The position numbers were made by a program, and so were the translations under genes. DNA of 50,218 nucleotides from Alphaproteobacteria bacterium. GTDB taxonomy: Bacteria; Bacteroidota; Bacteroidia; Bacteroidales; FEN-979. The stretch lies in NCBI GenBank assembly GCA_009928665.1, contig SACF01000028.1, positions 1 through 50,218 on the forward strand, read 5' to 3'. The notes beneath the pieces are model-generated. The model searched no databases. It was not told where the DNA came from and saw nothing but the letters and a program-made list of their open reading frames with translations. Position 1 is the first letter of the stretch. The number at the start of each line of letters is the position of its first letter. Shown in pieces: positions 8,743 through 18,325 of the stretch.

Positions 8743-10722
8743 ATGAGAACAGGCTTAAAGATATTATTCCTCTTTTCATTCCTTGCTGTAACAATCAGCG
8801 CCGGGGCGATCATTCGTATGCCGGTCATCTTCCAGAACAACATGGTGCTGCAGCGCGACAAGGAGGTTGCAATATGGGGTTTTGGCTCAGCCGGTGAAAA
8901 GGTGACCGTCATTTTCAGAGAATTGAAGATCCAAACAACTACAGACGAAAATAGACGGTGGTTGATTCACCTTCCTTCGCAGAAAGCCGGTGGTCCTTAT
9001 GAAATTTCCATCTATGGTGAAAGCAATGTTATTGAACTGAAGAACATCCTTTTCGGCGATGTCTGGATTTGCGGCGGGCAATCGAACATGCAGTTCAGCC
9101 TGGATCAGATCGGGTACGTTCCGCAGGACACAGCCGCGATCAGTCAATCATCCATTCGGATATTCACTGCCCACATCGGCATGGATTATATCCCTGTTGA
9201 CGATCTGAAAGGGGGTGTTTGGAAACAAGCCACAGCCGCAACAATCCGGAATTTTTCTGCAACCGGTTATTTCTTCGGGAAGTTCCTGTACGACAGACTT
9301 AAGGTTCCTATCGGGCTGATCAGCAACAACCTTGGCGCCACTTCCATTGAGACCTGGATGAGCCGGGATGCGCTGGCTCAATTTCCACAATTTGATGAGT
9401 TTGTAAGGAAGTACCTGGCCCCAGGGAAAAGCGCCAGGGAGGTAGAAGACAATTTTACCAGTATAAAGTCGGAATGGGAAAAGAAATATTACCTGACTGG
9501 CAAGGGGTTGGAGGAACGCTGGTATCTTCCGGAAACGGATACTACCGGATGGAAACAGATTGAAGTCCCCGGCTGGTGGGAGAATCAGGGATTGGCCGAC
9601 TTTGACGGGGTGGTTTGGTTCAGGCGTCAATTCGACCTCCCTCCAACCTTCACGGGTGATACACTCTTTTTACCATTGAACCAGATCGACGATTACGACA
9701 TCACCTGGGTCAACGGGCAGAAGGTTGGTGAAGGGTATGGAAACCAGACCTGGCGACGATATAAAGTTCCCGCCGGGATTCTCAAACCAAAAGGGAATAC
9801 TCTGGTCGTCAGGGTTCTTGATGCCGGAGGCCGGGGAGGTATGTACACCCATGCCATCTGGTGGGAGCCGTATCTTGTGGGCACCTGGTCTTACAGGACC
9901 GATTGCAGCATTGATGTGACCAAATTCCTGAAACCGCATGTGGTCAACATGTCACCCTTTTCTACTCCGGCGGTACTCTACAATGCCAATATCGCTCCGC
10001 TCACCCCGTTGGCCATCAAAGGATTCATCTGGTACCAGGGCGAAAGCAACGCTGCCCGGTCTGTAGAATATGGACAGTTGTTCCCGGCTATGATCCTTGA
10101 CTGGCGGTCGAAATTTGGCCAGGGAGATCTGCCGTTTCTTTTTGTTCAATTGGCCAACCATCATCCTGAGTCAGACGTACCCTCGGAAAGTACCTGGGCT
10201 GAGCTCAGAGAAGCGCAGGCTGGAGCTTTGAGGCTGAAAAATACCGGTATGGCTGTGACGATTGACATTGGTGACGCTTACGACATTCATCCCCGGAATA
10301 AAATGGAGGTCGGCCGTCGGCTTGGTTTGCTTGCTTTGAATATCGCTTATGGAAGACAGCTTGTGTGTTCCGGGCCGACCTTCTCAAAAGCCGAAGTTCG
10401 ATCAGACCGTGTGATCCTGCATTTTAACCACGAAAACTCACTCGTTTCAAAGGATAAATACGGATATGTCAGGGGGTTTGCTGTGGCCGGAAACGACCGG
10501 GAATTCCACTGGGCCAAAGCGATGATCCATCAGGGCGATCTGATCATTGCGAGTGAAAATGTGAAGGAGCCTGTTGTTGTCCGCTATTTATGGTCCGACA
10601 ATCCAGGGAGTATCGATTTGTACAACAAAGAGGGGTTGCCGGTAGCGCCATTCAGAAGCGACGATTGGCCGCTTTCCACTGCCGGCCGGGTTTATTCCGA
10701 AAATCCATGGGAGCAGAATTGA
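8743..10722 (+). CDS. Sialate O-acetylesterase-like SGNH esterase
   Basis: The 659-residue protein has a signal peptide (residues 1-21) and all SGNH/SASA landmarks. NMVLQRDKEVAIWGFG is near the N terminus, block I is GGQSNMQFS with nucleophile Ser114, WYQGESNA holds Glu434, and DAYDIHPRNKMEVGRRL holds the Asp514/His516 pair. Between the two halves of the esterase (about residues 250-395) is an inserted beta-sandwich resembling the sugar-binding domain of GH2 enzymes (WENQGLADFDGVVWFRRQFD, then LNQIDDYDITWVNG). Family members remove acetyl groups from sialic acid, but in Bacteroidota many act on acetylated plant or host glycans. Here it probably deacetylates the oligosaccharide so that the GH92-like enzyme can act. 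Periplasmic or surface location is expected. Confidence 0.93.
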   Translation: MRTGLKILFLFSFLAVTISAGAIIRMPVIFQNNMVLQRDKEVAIWGFGSAGEKVTVIFRELKIQTTTDENRRWLIHLPSQKAGGPYEISIYGESNVIELKNILFGDVWICGGQSNMQFSLDQIGYVPQDTAAISQSSIRIFTAHIGMDYIPVDDLKGGVWKQATAATIRNFSATGYFFGKFLYDRLKVPIGLISNNLGATSIETWMSRDALAQFPQFDEFVRKYLAPGKSAREVEDNFTSIKSEWEKKYYLTGKGLEERWYLPETDTTGWKQIEVPGWWENQGLADFDGVVWFRRQFDLPPTFTGDTLFLPLNQIDDYDITWVNGQKVGEGYGNQTWRRYKVPAGILKPKGNTLVVRVLDAGGRGGMYTHAIWWEPYLVGTWSYRTDCSIDVTKFLKPHVVNMSPFSTPAVLYNANIAPLTPLAIKGFIWYQGESNAARSVEYGQLFPAMILDWRSKFGQGDLPFLFVQLANHHPESDVPSESTWAELREAQAGALRLKNTGMAVTIDIGDAYDIHPRNKMEVGRRLGLLALNIAYGRQLVCSGPTFSKAEVRSDRVILHFNHENSLVSKDKYGYVRGFAVAGNDREFHWAKAMIHQGDLIIASENVKEPVVVRYLWSDNPGSIDLYNKEGLPVAPFRSDDWPLSTAGRVYSENPWEQN

Positions 10723-10786
10723 TCGACAACGTTGCCAATAAAAGTTAAATTAAAAGTAAATCATAATTGAATAAACACCGGATACC

Positions 10787-13588
10787 ATGTCGATAAACCA
10801 TACAATTGCAAAATTTGGCTGCCACCTCAATTCCCCATCAATCCATCGGGTATCCAAAAGAATAAATTCGGTCATCATGCTGCTGTCCATTACAATGTTG
10901 TTTGTGACCATCGCCGGATTGGAAGGGTATGCCGGAACCGACAATATTGCCCCGAAGGCAATAGTAACCGCCTCAACTTTCCTGAATGACCGGTTCAAAC
11001 CCGGAAACGTTACGGATGGCATGATCGGTATCCCCGGTCTCGGGGAGTGGGCCTGCGAAGGGGTGACCACTTCGTGGGGATATGTTAGATTTCCCTGGAT
11101 CCAGCTTGATTGGGATCAGCCGCAAACCATCGAACGGATTGTTCTGTATGACCGACCTTCTCTGAAGGAATTCACCGCGGGTTGCAAACTCCTTTTCAGC
11201 GATGGCAGTTCCATTTATGTCAACGAAATTCCGAATGACGGAACTGCCAAGGCGATAACATTTCCACCCAAAACTGTAACATCAGTGAGGTTTATCACTA
11301 CCGATGGGAATGGTAAAGATATCGGGTTTTCGGAGATCGAGGTTTTCTCTGCCAGAATCAATGCCAGTGATTATGTTGAATGGGTTAATCCCTACATCGA
11401 GACCAACCGGGGCCGCTACATCTTTTTCATCACCGGCTCCAGGCCCTTCGGTATGATCTCAGCCGCCCCGCACACACGCAACAAAAACCAGAACGGGGGA
11501 GGCTATAATTACAATGAACGTGAGTTACTCGGTATCGGCCAGATACACGCCTGGATGATGTCGGGGATAGGCATCATGCCAGCGGCCCCTTCGGTCAACC
11601 CAACAGGCTGGGAATCTGCCTGGAAATCGGTCTTCAGCCACGATGATGAGATCGTACAGCCCGGGTATCACCGGATGTTCCTCCGCAGCCCGGGTACCTG
11701 GGTCGAGCTGACTGCCACTGACCGGGTGAGTTTCTACCGCTTCCGGTTCACGCGAGAAGAAGAAACACAGATCTTGGTCGACCTGGGAAGTCACATCAGC
11801 AACAGCACCATGTGCAACCTCGACGCACGGAGGGTGAACGACCGCGAAGTGGAGGGATCTTTCAGCTCTACCAACCGTTTCTGGGGGGGACCGAAAGAGG
11901 TAAAAGTATTTTTTATCATTCAGTTCGATAAAGCCGTTAGCGCTCTCGACGGATGGAAAGGCAAGGATTATCTGAAGAATATAACAGGATTGAAAGGCGA
12001 CAGCGCGGGGATCTCAGCCAAATACAGAGTCAGGCCCGGGGATCTGCTTCAGATGAAGGTCTCCATCTCCTATACCAGTATCGAAAATGCAAGGAATAAC
12101 CTGCTGACGGAATGTACCACCTGGGATTTCGACGCTGTACGGTCCGAAACACGGCGAATCTGGAATGAATGGTTGGGCAAAATCGACGTGAAAGGCGGAA
12201 CTGATGCCGACCGGATCAAATTCTACACCGACCTGTGGCATGTTCTTCTGGGCCGTCAGAAGATCAACGATGTGTCGGGCGATTATCCCGACCGTACCAC
12301 AGGCATCCGCGATGGTTCCTTCACCGATGCCGTTTTCAAGGTAAAGCAGGTTCCGAAACTGGAAAACGGGCAGTTGAAATACAACATGTACAGCTCCGAT
12401 GCCTTCTGGCTTACCCAGTGGAACCTGAACATCCTGTGGGGATTAGGCTGGCCGGAGGTTCAGGATGAGTTGTCGGCCTCGATGCTGCAATACGCCGACA
12501 ACGGAGGATTACTCCCCCGGGGGCCCTGTGGCGGAGGTTACTCGTACATCATGACCGGCGATCCGGCGGTCAGCCTCATCGGAAGCACTTTTCAAAAGGG
12601 ATTATTAACAAAAGCAGATCCGGAGCACGCCTTTGAGGTCATGAAGCGGAACCAGATGCCGGGTGGCATGCTGGGAGATCCTGAAGCGGTGAAGTTTTAT
12701 ATAAAGAATGGCTGGTGGAAAGACAACGCCGGGATCACCATCGAAGCAGCCTTCCAGGACTGGGTCGTTGCCCAGATGGCCTTTAAACTGGGAAAGAAAA
12801 GCGATTTTAGGGCCTTTATGAAGCGGTCACAGGGCTGGAAAGCCTGTTTTGATCCAGGTCAGAAATTGTTGTTCCCGAAGGATGTCAATGGGAAGTTCAT
12901 CCACCTCAATCCGTTGAACGGTCAGGGTTGGGTGGAGGCCAATGCCTGGCAGGCCACTTTCGGCGTATCACACGAAATACCGGGCCTGGCCACGCTGATG
13001 GGAGGCAACGAAGTGCTTTGCGACAAACTGAACCACGCCTTTGAAATGGCAGCGCCCCAGGATTTTGTATTCGACTACAACGATGGATATGTGAGCTACG
13101 CCAACCAGCCTGGGGTTTCGAATGCACATGTCTTCAGCCATGCCGGGAAACCCTGGCTGACACAGTACTGGGTGCGCCAGGTCAAAGAACAGGCATACGG
13201 CGGTATCACACCCGACCTGGGATATGGCGGGCACGACGAAGACCAGGGCCAGATGGGTGGGTTAAGCGCTCTGATGGCAATCGGGATTTTCAGTTTGCAA
13301 GGAAATGCCGCGGTGACGCCGGTTTACGAGATTACCAGTCCGGTGTTTGATACCGTTATAATCAACCTGAATCCCAGGTATTACAAGGGTAAGGAATTTA
13401 CCATCGTTACCCATCAGAACACGAAAGAGAATATGTATATTCGGAAGGCAAAATTGAATGGCAACGACTTGAACAACTTTTGGTTTACACACGATGAATT
13501 TGCCCGGGGCGGGAAACTTGAGATCTGGCTGGGAAAAGAACCGAACCAAAACTGGGGAACCGGTGAATTACCGCCGACAGCGCAATAG
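10787..13588 (+). CDS. GH92-type alpha-mannosidase-like glycoside hydrolase with N-terminal discoidin domain
   Basis: The protein has 933 residues. An unusually long N-region (about 30 residues) precedes the signal hydrophobic core MLLSITMLFVTIAG; an alternative ATG at 10877 gives a standard signal peptide. Residues about 50-185 form an F5/8 (discoidin) carbohydrate-binding domain. The GH92 body follows: YVEWVNPYIETN and SRPFGMISAAPHT, then SPGTWVELTATDR, then SSDAFWLTQWN, then ITIEAAFQDWVVAQMA with Glu653 at the position of the conserved acid, and GYGGHDEDQGQMGGLSALMAIG with Asp817/Asp819 for the usual GGNDDxGQMSAW motif. GH92 enzymes are calcium-dependent exo-alpha-mannosidases. The motifs here are clearly divergent from the standard, so a different linkage or sugar is possible. 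Confidence 0.87.
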   Translation: MSINHTIAKFGCHLNSPSIHRVSKRINSVIMLLSITMLFVTIAGLEGYAGTDNIAPKAIVTASTFLNDRFKPGNVTDGMIGIPGLGEWACEGVTTSWGYVRFPWIQLDWDQPQTIERIVLYDRPSLKEFTAGCKLLFSDGSSIYVNEIPNDGTAKAITFPPKTVTSVRFITTDGNGKDIGFSEIEVFSARINASDYVEWVNPYIETNRGRYIFFITGSRPFGMISAAPHTRNKNQNGGGYNYNERELLGIGQIHAWMMSGIGIMPAAPSVNPTGWESAWKSVFSHDDEIVQPGYHRMFLRSPGTWVELTATDRVSFYRFRFTREEETQILVDLGSHISNSTMCNLDARRVNDREVEGSFSSTNRFWGGPKEVKVFFIIQFDKAVSALDGWKGKDYLKNITGLKGDSAGISAKYRVRPGDLLQMKVSISYTSIENARNNLLTECTTWDFDAVRSETRRIWNEWLGKIDVKGGTDADRIKFYTDLWHVLLGRQKINDVSGDYPDRTTGIRDGSFTDAVFKVKQVPKLENGQLKYNMYSSDAFWLTQWNLNILWGLGWPEVQDELSASMLQYADNGGLLPRGPCGGGYSYIMTGDPAVSLIGSTFQKGLLTKADPEHAFEVMKRNQMPGGMLGDPEAVKFYIKNGWWKDNAGITIEAAFQDWVVAQMAFKLGKKSDFRAFMKRSQGWKACFDPGQKLLFPKDVNGKFIHLNPLNGQGWVEANAWQATFGVSHEIPGLATLMGGNEVLCDKLNHAFEMAAPQDFVFDYNDGYVSYANQPGVSNAHVFSHAGKPWLTQYWVRQVKEQAYGGITPDLGYGGHDEDQGQMGGLSALMAIGIFSLQGNAAVTPVYEITSPVFDTVIINLNPRYYKGKEFTIVTHQNTKENMYIRKAKLNGNDLNNFWFTHDEFARGGKLEIWLGKEPNQNWGTGELPPTAQ

Positions 13589-13776
13589 AGGAACAATTGT
13601 CAATGGACAATTGAAAATGGACAATTGACAATGGAAAACAGACAATTGATAATGGACAATTGACAATGGACAATTGAAAATGGAAAACGGAAAAAGATAT
13701 GAAGAATTGAAAATGCCGAAAAGAATGCTGACTAATACGTTCCCTATCGCCTAATTCCCTATGCCTAATGCCTGAT
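13589..13776. repeat. Tandem-repeat spacer, ACAATTGACAATGG then TGCCTAAT modules
   Basis: About seven imperfect copies of ACAATTGACAATGG or ACAATTGAAAATGG (13590-13690) are followed by a short run of CCCTATGCCTAATGCC words (13740-13770). The second module runs into the annotated start of the next gene. The same two modules recur in the same order in the next two spacers. Confidence 0.85.
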
Positions 13777-15537
13777 TTGATATCAAACTACAATAAATAT
13801 CCGGAAGTAACGGTTCATGGCTGGGAAGGACATTTCTGCAACGGTTGGGATGCAATCATAAACCGGCTGCAGACAGAGGTGTCAGGAATCCCGCTCCGGA
13901 AAAAGACCGTGGTAGTCGAATGCTATCAGGGAATCTGTGACGGTGAGGTGCTGGAGGCTTTTTCGGAAGGGCTGAGACCCGATCTGACTATTCTCTCCTC
14001 CGAAGCATTCCTGCCTGAATGCGTGATCAGGACCATGACCCAGCCCGATGTGACCGACGACCGGATCTTCGGCCGTTTGACCGCGCTGAACATGGAAGAC
14101 TTTCTGGACCCTGACCGCCTGGTTACTGCGAGGGCAAAAATCGAGTCGCTTAGGGAGGGTGTTGTCCTGATATACGGACCGGGCGCTTCGCTCCTTTTCC
14201 ATGATCCTGACCTGCTGATCTATGCCGACATGGCCCGCTGGGAGATCCAGCTCCGGATGCGCCGCAACGAGGTCTCAAACCTCGGGATCAGCAACCGGGA
14301 CGAAAATATCGAAGGAAAATATAAACGTGGCTACTTTGTCGACTGGAGGGTCTGCGACCGGTTGAAAAGAGAGGTCATGCCTAAATCGCACTTCATCCTC
14401 GACACCAACCGCAGGAACGCTCCCGGGATGATCACGGCGGACGCCTTTTTCGCAGGACTAAGGCAAACGGCGAATCAGCCATTCAGCGTCGTTCCCTACT
14501 TCGATGCCGGTCCCTGGGGCGGCCAGTGGATGAAAGAAGTGTGCGACCTGCCCGACGATTCACCCAATTATGCCTGGTGCTTTAACTGCGTGCCCGAGGA
14601 GAACAGTCTTTACCTGAATTTCGGAGGGAACCGGTTTGAAACCCCCGCCATCAACCTAGTCTTTTTCCGGCCCGAGGAGTTACTTGGTAGGTATGTCAGG
14701 CAACGTTTCGGCGACGAATTTCCCATCCGCTTCGATTTCCTCGATACCATGGGCGGAGGTAACCTGAGCCTTCAGGTACATCCACTCTCCGGTTACATTC
14801 AGGAGCAATTCGGCATTCATTACACCCAGGATGAAAGCTATTACCTGGTTGAAGCTGGCGAAGGTGTAAAAGTTTATTTAGGGCTGAGAGAGGGTGTCGA
14901 CCCAAAACAAATGATCGAAGATCTGATCAGGTCGGAGACGACTGATATCCCGTTCAACGATACGCTGCACGTGCAGTCGTGGCCTGCCAAAAAACATGAT
15001 CATTTCCTGATCCCGGGAGGCACGGTACATTGCTCCGGCAAAGATTGTATGGTATTGGAAATCAGTGCGACGCCGTACATTTTCACGTTCAAATTATGGG
15101 ATTGGGGGCGCCTCGGACTCGACGGCAAGCCCCGGCCCATCAACATCGGTCATGGATCAAGGAATATCCAGTGGAACCGGACCGAACCCTGGGTTCGACA
15201 AAACCTGGTGAACCGGTTCGAAAAGATAGCTTCGGGCGACGGTTGGTACGAAGAGAAGACCGGGCTGCACAAACTCGAATTTATCGAGACACGCCGGCAC
15301 TGCTTTTCGAAGAGGGTTATACACCATACCATGGGCGGGGTGCATGTGATTTGCCTCGTCGAAGGGCGCGAGGTCGTGGTTGAGAGCACCTCCGGCTCTT
15401 TCGAACCCTTCGTGGTCCATTATGCCGAGACATTCATCGTTCCCGCCGCGGTAGGCGAATACACCATCCGCCCCTTCGGAGAGTCGGAAGGAAAAGAATG
15501 TATCACCATCAAGGCGTATATAAGAATGGACAATTGA
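13768..15537 (+). CDS. Class I mannose-6-phosphate isomerase-like protein with extra N-terminal domain
   Basis: The C-terminal half (from about residue 300) is a cupin of the class I phosphomannose isomerase type. Its putative zinc ligands are Gln336 and His338 (LSLQVHP), Glu356 (QDESYY) and His421 (GGTVHCSG), followed by VYLGLREGVDP and DHFLIPGG. Such enzymes interconvert mannose-6-phosphate and fructose-6-phosphate. The N-terminal 290 residues are an additional domain not found in ManA (total 589, against about 390); it has ILSSEAFLPE and VVLIYGPGASLL and resembles a nucleotide-binding fold, but I cannot name it. It would link mannose release to glycolysis. The ATG at 13768 is part of a TGCCTAAT repeat; an in-frame TTG at 13777 could be the original start. 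Confidence 0.82.
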   Translation: MPDLISNYNKYPEVTVHGWEGHFCNGWDAIINRLQTEVSGIPLRKKTVVVECYQGICDGEVLEAFSEGLRPDLTILSSEAFLPECVIRTMTQPDVTDDRIFGRLTALNMEDFLDPDRLVTARAKIESLREGVVLIYGPGASLLFHDPDLLIYADMARWEIQLRMRRNEVSNLGISNRDENIEGKYKRGYFVDWRVCDRLKREVMPKSHFILDTNRRNAPGMITADAFFAGLRQTANQPFSVVPYFDAGPWGGQWMKEVCDLPDDSPNYAWCFNCVPEENSLYLNFGGNRFETPAINLVFFRPEELLGRYVRQRFGDEFPIRFDFLDTMGGGNLSLQVHPLSGYIQEQFGIHYTQDESYYLVEAGEGVKVYLGLREGVDPKQMIEDLIRSETTDIPFNDTLHVQSWPAKKHDHFLIPGGTVHCSGKDCMVLEISATPYIFTFKLWDWGRLGLDGKPRPINIGHGSRNIQWNRTEPWVRQNLVNRFEKIASGDGWYEEKTGLHKLEFIETRRHCFSKRVIHHTMGGVHVICLVEGREVVVESTSGSFEPFVVHYAETFIVPAAVGEYTIRPFGESEGKECITIKAYIRMDN

Positions 15538-15740
15538 CAATGGACAATTGACAATGGACAATTGACAATGGAAAAATGGAAAATGGAAAATGGAAAACGA
15601 TTTGAGGATTTGAGGATTTGAGAATGTGAAAATTTTTAATTATTGTTATTTTCCCTATTGCCTATTGCCTAATGCCTATTGCCTATCGTCAAATGGCCAA
15701 TGCCTAATGCCTGATTTTGAATTTTGAATTTTGAACTATA
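15528..15740. repeat. Tandem-repeat spacer with four ordered modules
   Basis: The order is ACAATTGACAATGG copies (15528-15590), then GATTTGAGGATTTGAGAATG (about 15599-15634), then TGCCTAT/TGCCTAAT copies (15655-15715), then GAATTTTGAA (15719-15735). The first module overlaps the last codons of the preceding gene. The second module is a shortened form of the 65-bp repeats at 46494 and 47579. Confidence 0.85.
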
Positions 15741-15750
15741 ATTCTTTCCC

Positions 15751-16857
15751 ATGCTATTATCCAACGACAACCACCTGATCCTCACCCTCGATGCGGGAGG
15801 AACGAATTTTGTATTTTCCGCCTATCAGGGCGGACGTGAAATTGCTAATCCAATCACACTGCCATCTAATGCGCATGATCTCGACCGGTGCATTGACACC
15901 ATTTATTCCGGATTTGAGAAAGTTAACGCTGAACTCCCCCGGATAGCCGACGCCATCAGCTTCGCGTTTCCCGGTCCGGCTGATTACTCCCTGGGAATCA
16001 TCGGCGACCTGCCCAATTTCAAGGCCTTCAACGGCGGAGTACCATTAGGTCCCATGCTGGAAGAGCGCTTCGGATTGCCGGTATTCATCAACAACGACGG
16101 CAATCTGTTTGCTTACGGAGAAGCGCTCGCAGGATTCCTTCCCGACCTGAACCGACGGATCATCGATCATGGCGGCATCAAACAGTTCCGCAACCTGGTC
16201 GGACTGACGCTCGGCACCGGATTTGGCTGCGGTATCGTGCTGAACAATATCCTGATGGAAGGCGACAATTCGAACGATGCCGGAATCCATAACACATCCA
16301 ACCGGTACAATCCGGTCTGGAATGCCGAAGAAAGCATTAGCACCCGGGCCATTCAGCGAGTTTATTGTGAAGGAGCAGGACTCCATTCGACATCGTTGAT
16401 GCCTAAAGACATTTACGAAATAGCGGTGGGCTTGGCACAGGGTAACAGAGAAGCTGCCATTCGCTCCTTTCAGATTTTCGGAGAGGCCCTGGGAAATTCG
16501 GTTGCAAACATGATCACCCTGATCGACGGTATCGTGGTGATTGGCGGTGGGTTGGCTACAGCCTGGGATCTATTCGCTCCCGCCATGTTCAAGGAGATTG
16601 ACCGCATGTACTTCAGTCTGTCGGATGAAGAATATGCCCGCCTCTCTGTAAAAGTGTACAATCTGGAAGACAAGAACACTTTTAAAGAATTTGCAACCGG
16701 ATCAATCAGATCCATTTCACTTCCTAACGGCAACAGAACCATAAGGTACGATGAACTCCAGCGGGTCGGGGTTGGATTGTCGAAACTAAGCGCCAGCAAG
16801 GCCATTGCCATCGGAGCAAACGCCTTCGCCGTGCAAAGGCTCACGGGGAAGGATTGA
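15751..16857 (+). CDS. ROK family sugar kinase without the zinc motif
   Basis: This is a 368-residue ROK (repressor/ORF/kinase) protein without a DNA-binding domain. The ATP phosphate-1 loop is LDAGGTNFVFSAY (residues 13-25). Phosphate-2 is LTLGTGFGCGIVL, and the catalytic Asp116 lies in NNDGNLFAYGEALAG. The zinc motif CxCGxxGCxE of most ROK kinases is missing: the region reads DAGIHNTSNRYNPVWNAEES, keeping one histidine but no cysteines. A family of longer Bacteroidota ROK proteins shares this lack, to my knowledge. In this place a mannose or manno-sugar kinase feeding the isomerase upstream is the natural guess; glucose or fructose is equally possible. Confidence 0.88.
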   Translation: MLLSNDNHLILTLDAGGTNFVFSAYQGGREIANPITLPSNAHDLDRCIDTIYSGFEKVNAELPRIADAISFAFPGPADYSLGIIGDLPNFKAFNGGVPLGPMLEERFGLPVFINNDGNLFAYGEALAGFLPDLNRRIIDHGGIKQFRNLVGLTLGTGFGCGIVLNNILMEGDNSNDAGIHNTSNRYNPVWNAEESISTRAIQRVYCEGAGLHSTSLMPKDIYEIAVGLAQGNREAAIRSFQIFGEALGNSVANMITLIDGIVVIGGGLATAWDLFAPAMFKEIDRMYFSLSDEEYARLSVKVYNLEDKNTFKEFATGSIRSISLPNGNRTIRYDELQRVGVGLSKLSASKAIAIGANAFAVQRLTGKD

Positions 16858-17105
16858 CTGAATGACTGAGTGAATGAAAATGGACAATTGAAAATTGAAA
16901 ATTGATAATGGACAATGGACAATTGACAATTGACAATTGAAAATGGAAAACGAAATATTGAAAATGTGCTAATGTGCTAATGTGCTGATGTGCTGATGTG
17001 AAAATTTGAGAGTTTGAGAATTTTGAGCTTTGAACTTTGAGCTTTGAACTTTGAGCTTTTTTCACAAAAATAGCCAATGCCTTATTTTAAATTTTGAATT
17101 AATCA
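16858..17105. repeat. Tandem-repeat spacer, five modules
   Basis: The modules run GAATGA/GAGTGAATGA (16855-16875), ACAATTGAAAATTG type (16876-16950), GTGCTAAT/GTGCTGAT (16966-17000), TTTGAGCTTTGAAC (17010-17060) and a final CCAATGCC then TTTTGAATT (17072-17100). No coding frame was seen. The order agrees with the spacer at 15528. Confidence 0.85.
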
Positions 17106-17117
17106 CTGCAAAAGCCT

Positions 17118-18257
17118 ATGAACCCAATTAAACTCCACTTTTCACGCCTGGCCATGCTCCTGCTGCTGGTCTGCCTGATTCCGAATCCTGGAAAGGCTCA
17201 GGAACCATCAACTTCCACTAAGGTTCCCGATACGCCATTTGACCGGAAGTTCATGAAGATGTTCGCCCGTGATTGCTGTGGTGTGACCGGTGCCGACGGG
17301 GAGTACTCCGTTCTCCTGCCCGACGGGCGCACAGTCTGGATCTTCGGCGATTCCTTCCTCGGAACCGTCAATCCCGACCGTTCAAGAGAAAAACGCAAAC
17401 CATGGTTCATCCGCAACAGCATGGCCGTGCAGGAAGCCGATACCCTGCGGTCGCTATACCAGGTGATCGACGGATGGGAATCGTCGTTGGTCATCCCTCC
17501 CAATGCCCCCAGAGGGAAACAGTTTTCAGAGGATTCGCTCTGGTACTGGCCTGGCGATGGCTTCATCGAGAACGGTAAACTCAAGGTTTTCATGACAGGA
17601 TTTTACCAGGCCAAACCGGGCGACTGGGGATTTGCCTGGACCAGCGCCAATATTGCCACCTTTTCACTGCCGGAGATCAAACTCGAAAGGATTGACCATT
17701 TCAATTATCCCGGAATTCATGAAATCCACTGGGGTCACGCAGTGTGCGACGGCGACGAACATCACACCTACATTTACGGTGCAGAGGATAAGAGCAAGAA
17801 CCTCTATGTTGCCCGGGCACCGAAAGGCAACATCCTCGCACCCTGGGAGTTCTATAACGGAAGTGAATGGGTGAAGGACTCCCGGCAATCAAAACCCATG
17901 CTGGCCATACAGGGATCGGAACAATTCAGCGTATTTAAATTAAATGATAATTATGTTCTGGTAGTTCAGGAGGGTGGTTTTATGACCGGTGAGATCGTCT
18001 CCTACTATTCCGATTCGCCTTGGACGGGGTGGAAGAACAGGAAAGTCCTTTGCCACACCCGGCTGCCCGACGATGTCACTTCAACGGCCAACCTGTTTGC
18101 ATACAACAGCCTGGCACATCCCCAGTTTATCGAAAACGGCCAGTTGCTGATTTCATCCTGTATCAACAGCTTCGTGGTGGAGGATGTTTTCAGGGATGCC
18201 AGCAAATACCGGCCGGTGTTCCTCAGGGTGCCGGTCAGCCGGATCTTTGAGGAATGA
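17118..18257 (+). CDS. Secreted DUF4185/DUF5005-like beta-propeller protein
   Basis: The 379-residue protein has a signal peptide ending in GKAQ (residue 28). Repeated blades carry LLPDGRTVWIFGDSFLG, EHHTYIYGAEDKS, PWEFYNGSEW, EQFSVFKLND, YYSDSPWTGW and AHPQFIENGQLL, then YRPVFLRVPVS. These words are typical of five-bladed-propeller families related to glycoside hydrolases and annotated as DUF4185 or DUF5005. No catalytic residues can be assigned. It lacks a T9SS tail, so a periplasmic or signal-peptidase-released location is likely. A clear paralogue lies convergently at 19303-20715. Its place at the end of the sugar locus suggests a role in substrate hydrolysis or binding. Confidence 0.78.
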   Translation: MNPIKLHFSRLAMLLLLVCLIPNPGKAQEPSTSTKVPDTPFDRKFMKMFARDCCGVTGADGEYSVLLPDGRTVWIFGDSFLGTVNPDRSREKRKPWFIRNSMAVQEADTLRSLYQVIDGWESSLVIPPNAPRGKQFSEDSLWYWPGDGFIENGKLKVFMTGFYQAKPGDWGFAWTSANIATFSLPEIKLERIDHFNYPGIHEIHWGHAVCDGDEHHTYIYGAEDKSKNLYVARAPKGNILAPWEFYNGSEWVKDSRQSKPMLAIQGSEQFSVFKLNDNYVLVVQEGGFMTGEIVSYYSDSPWTGWKNRKVLCHTRLPDDVTSTANLFAYNSLAHPQFIENGQLLISSCINSFVVEDVFRDASKYRPVFLRVPVSRIFEE

Positions 18258-18325
18258 AATGCCCATGGGAAGCGGATCGTACAAACCGCGAATGATATTT
18301 ACATGAATCAGCATATTTAAAACCC

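Noticed and set aside
13589..17105. Intergenic repeats as CRISPR arrays
   Set aside because: Units are 7-14 bp, adjoin each other without unique spacers, and no cas gene is present.
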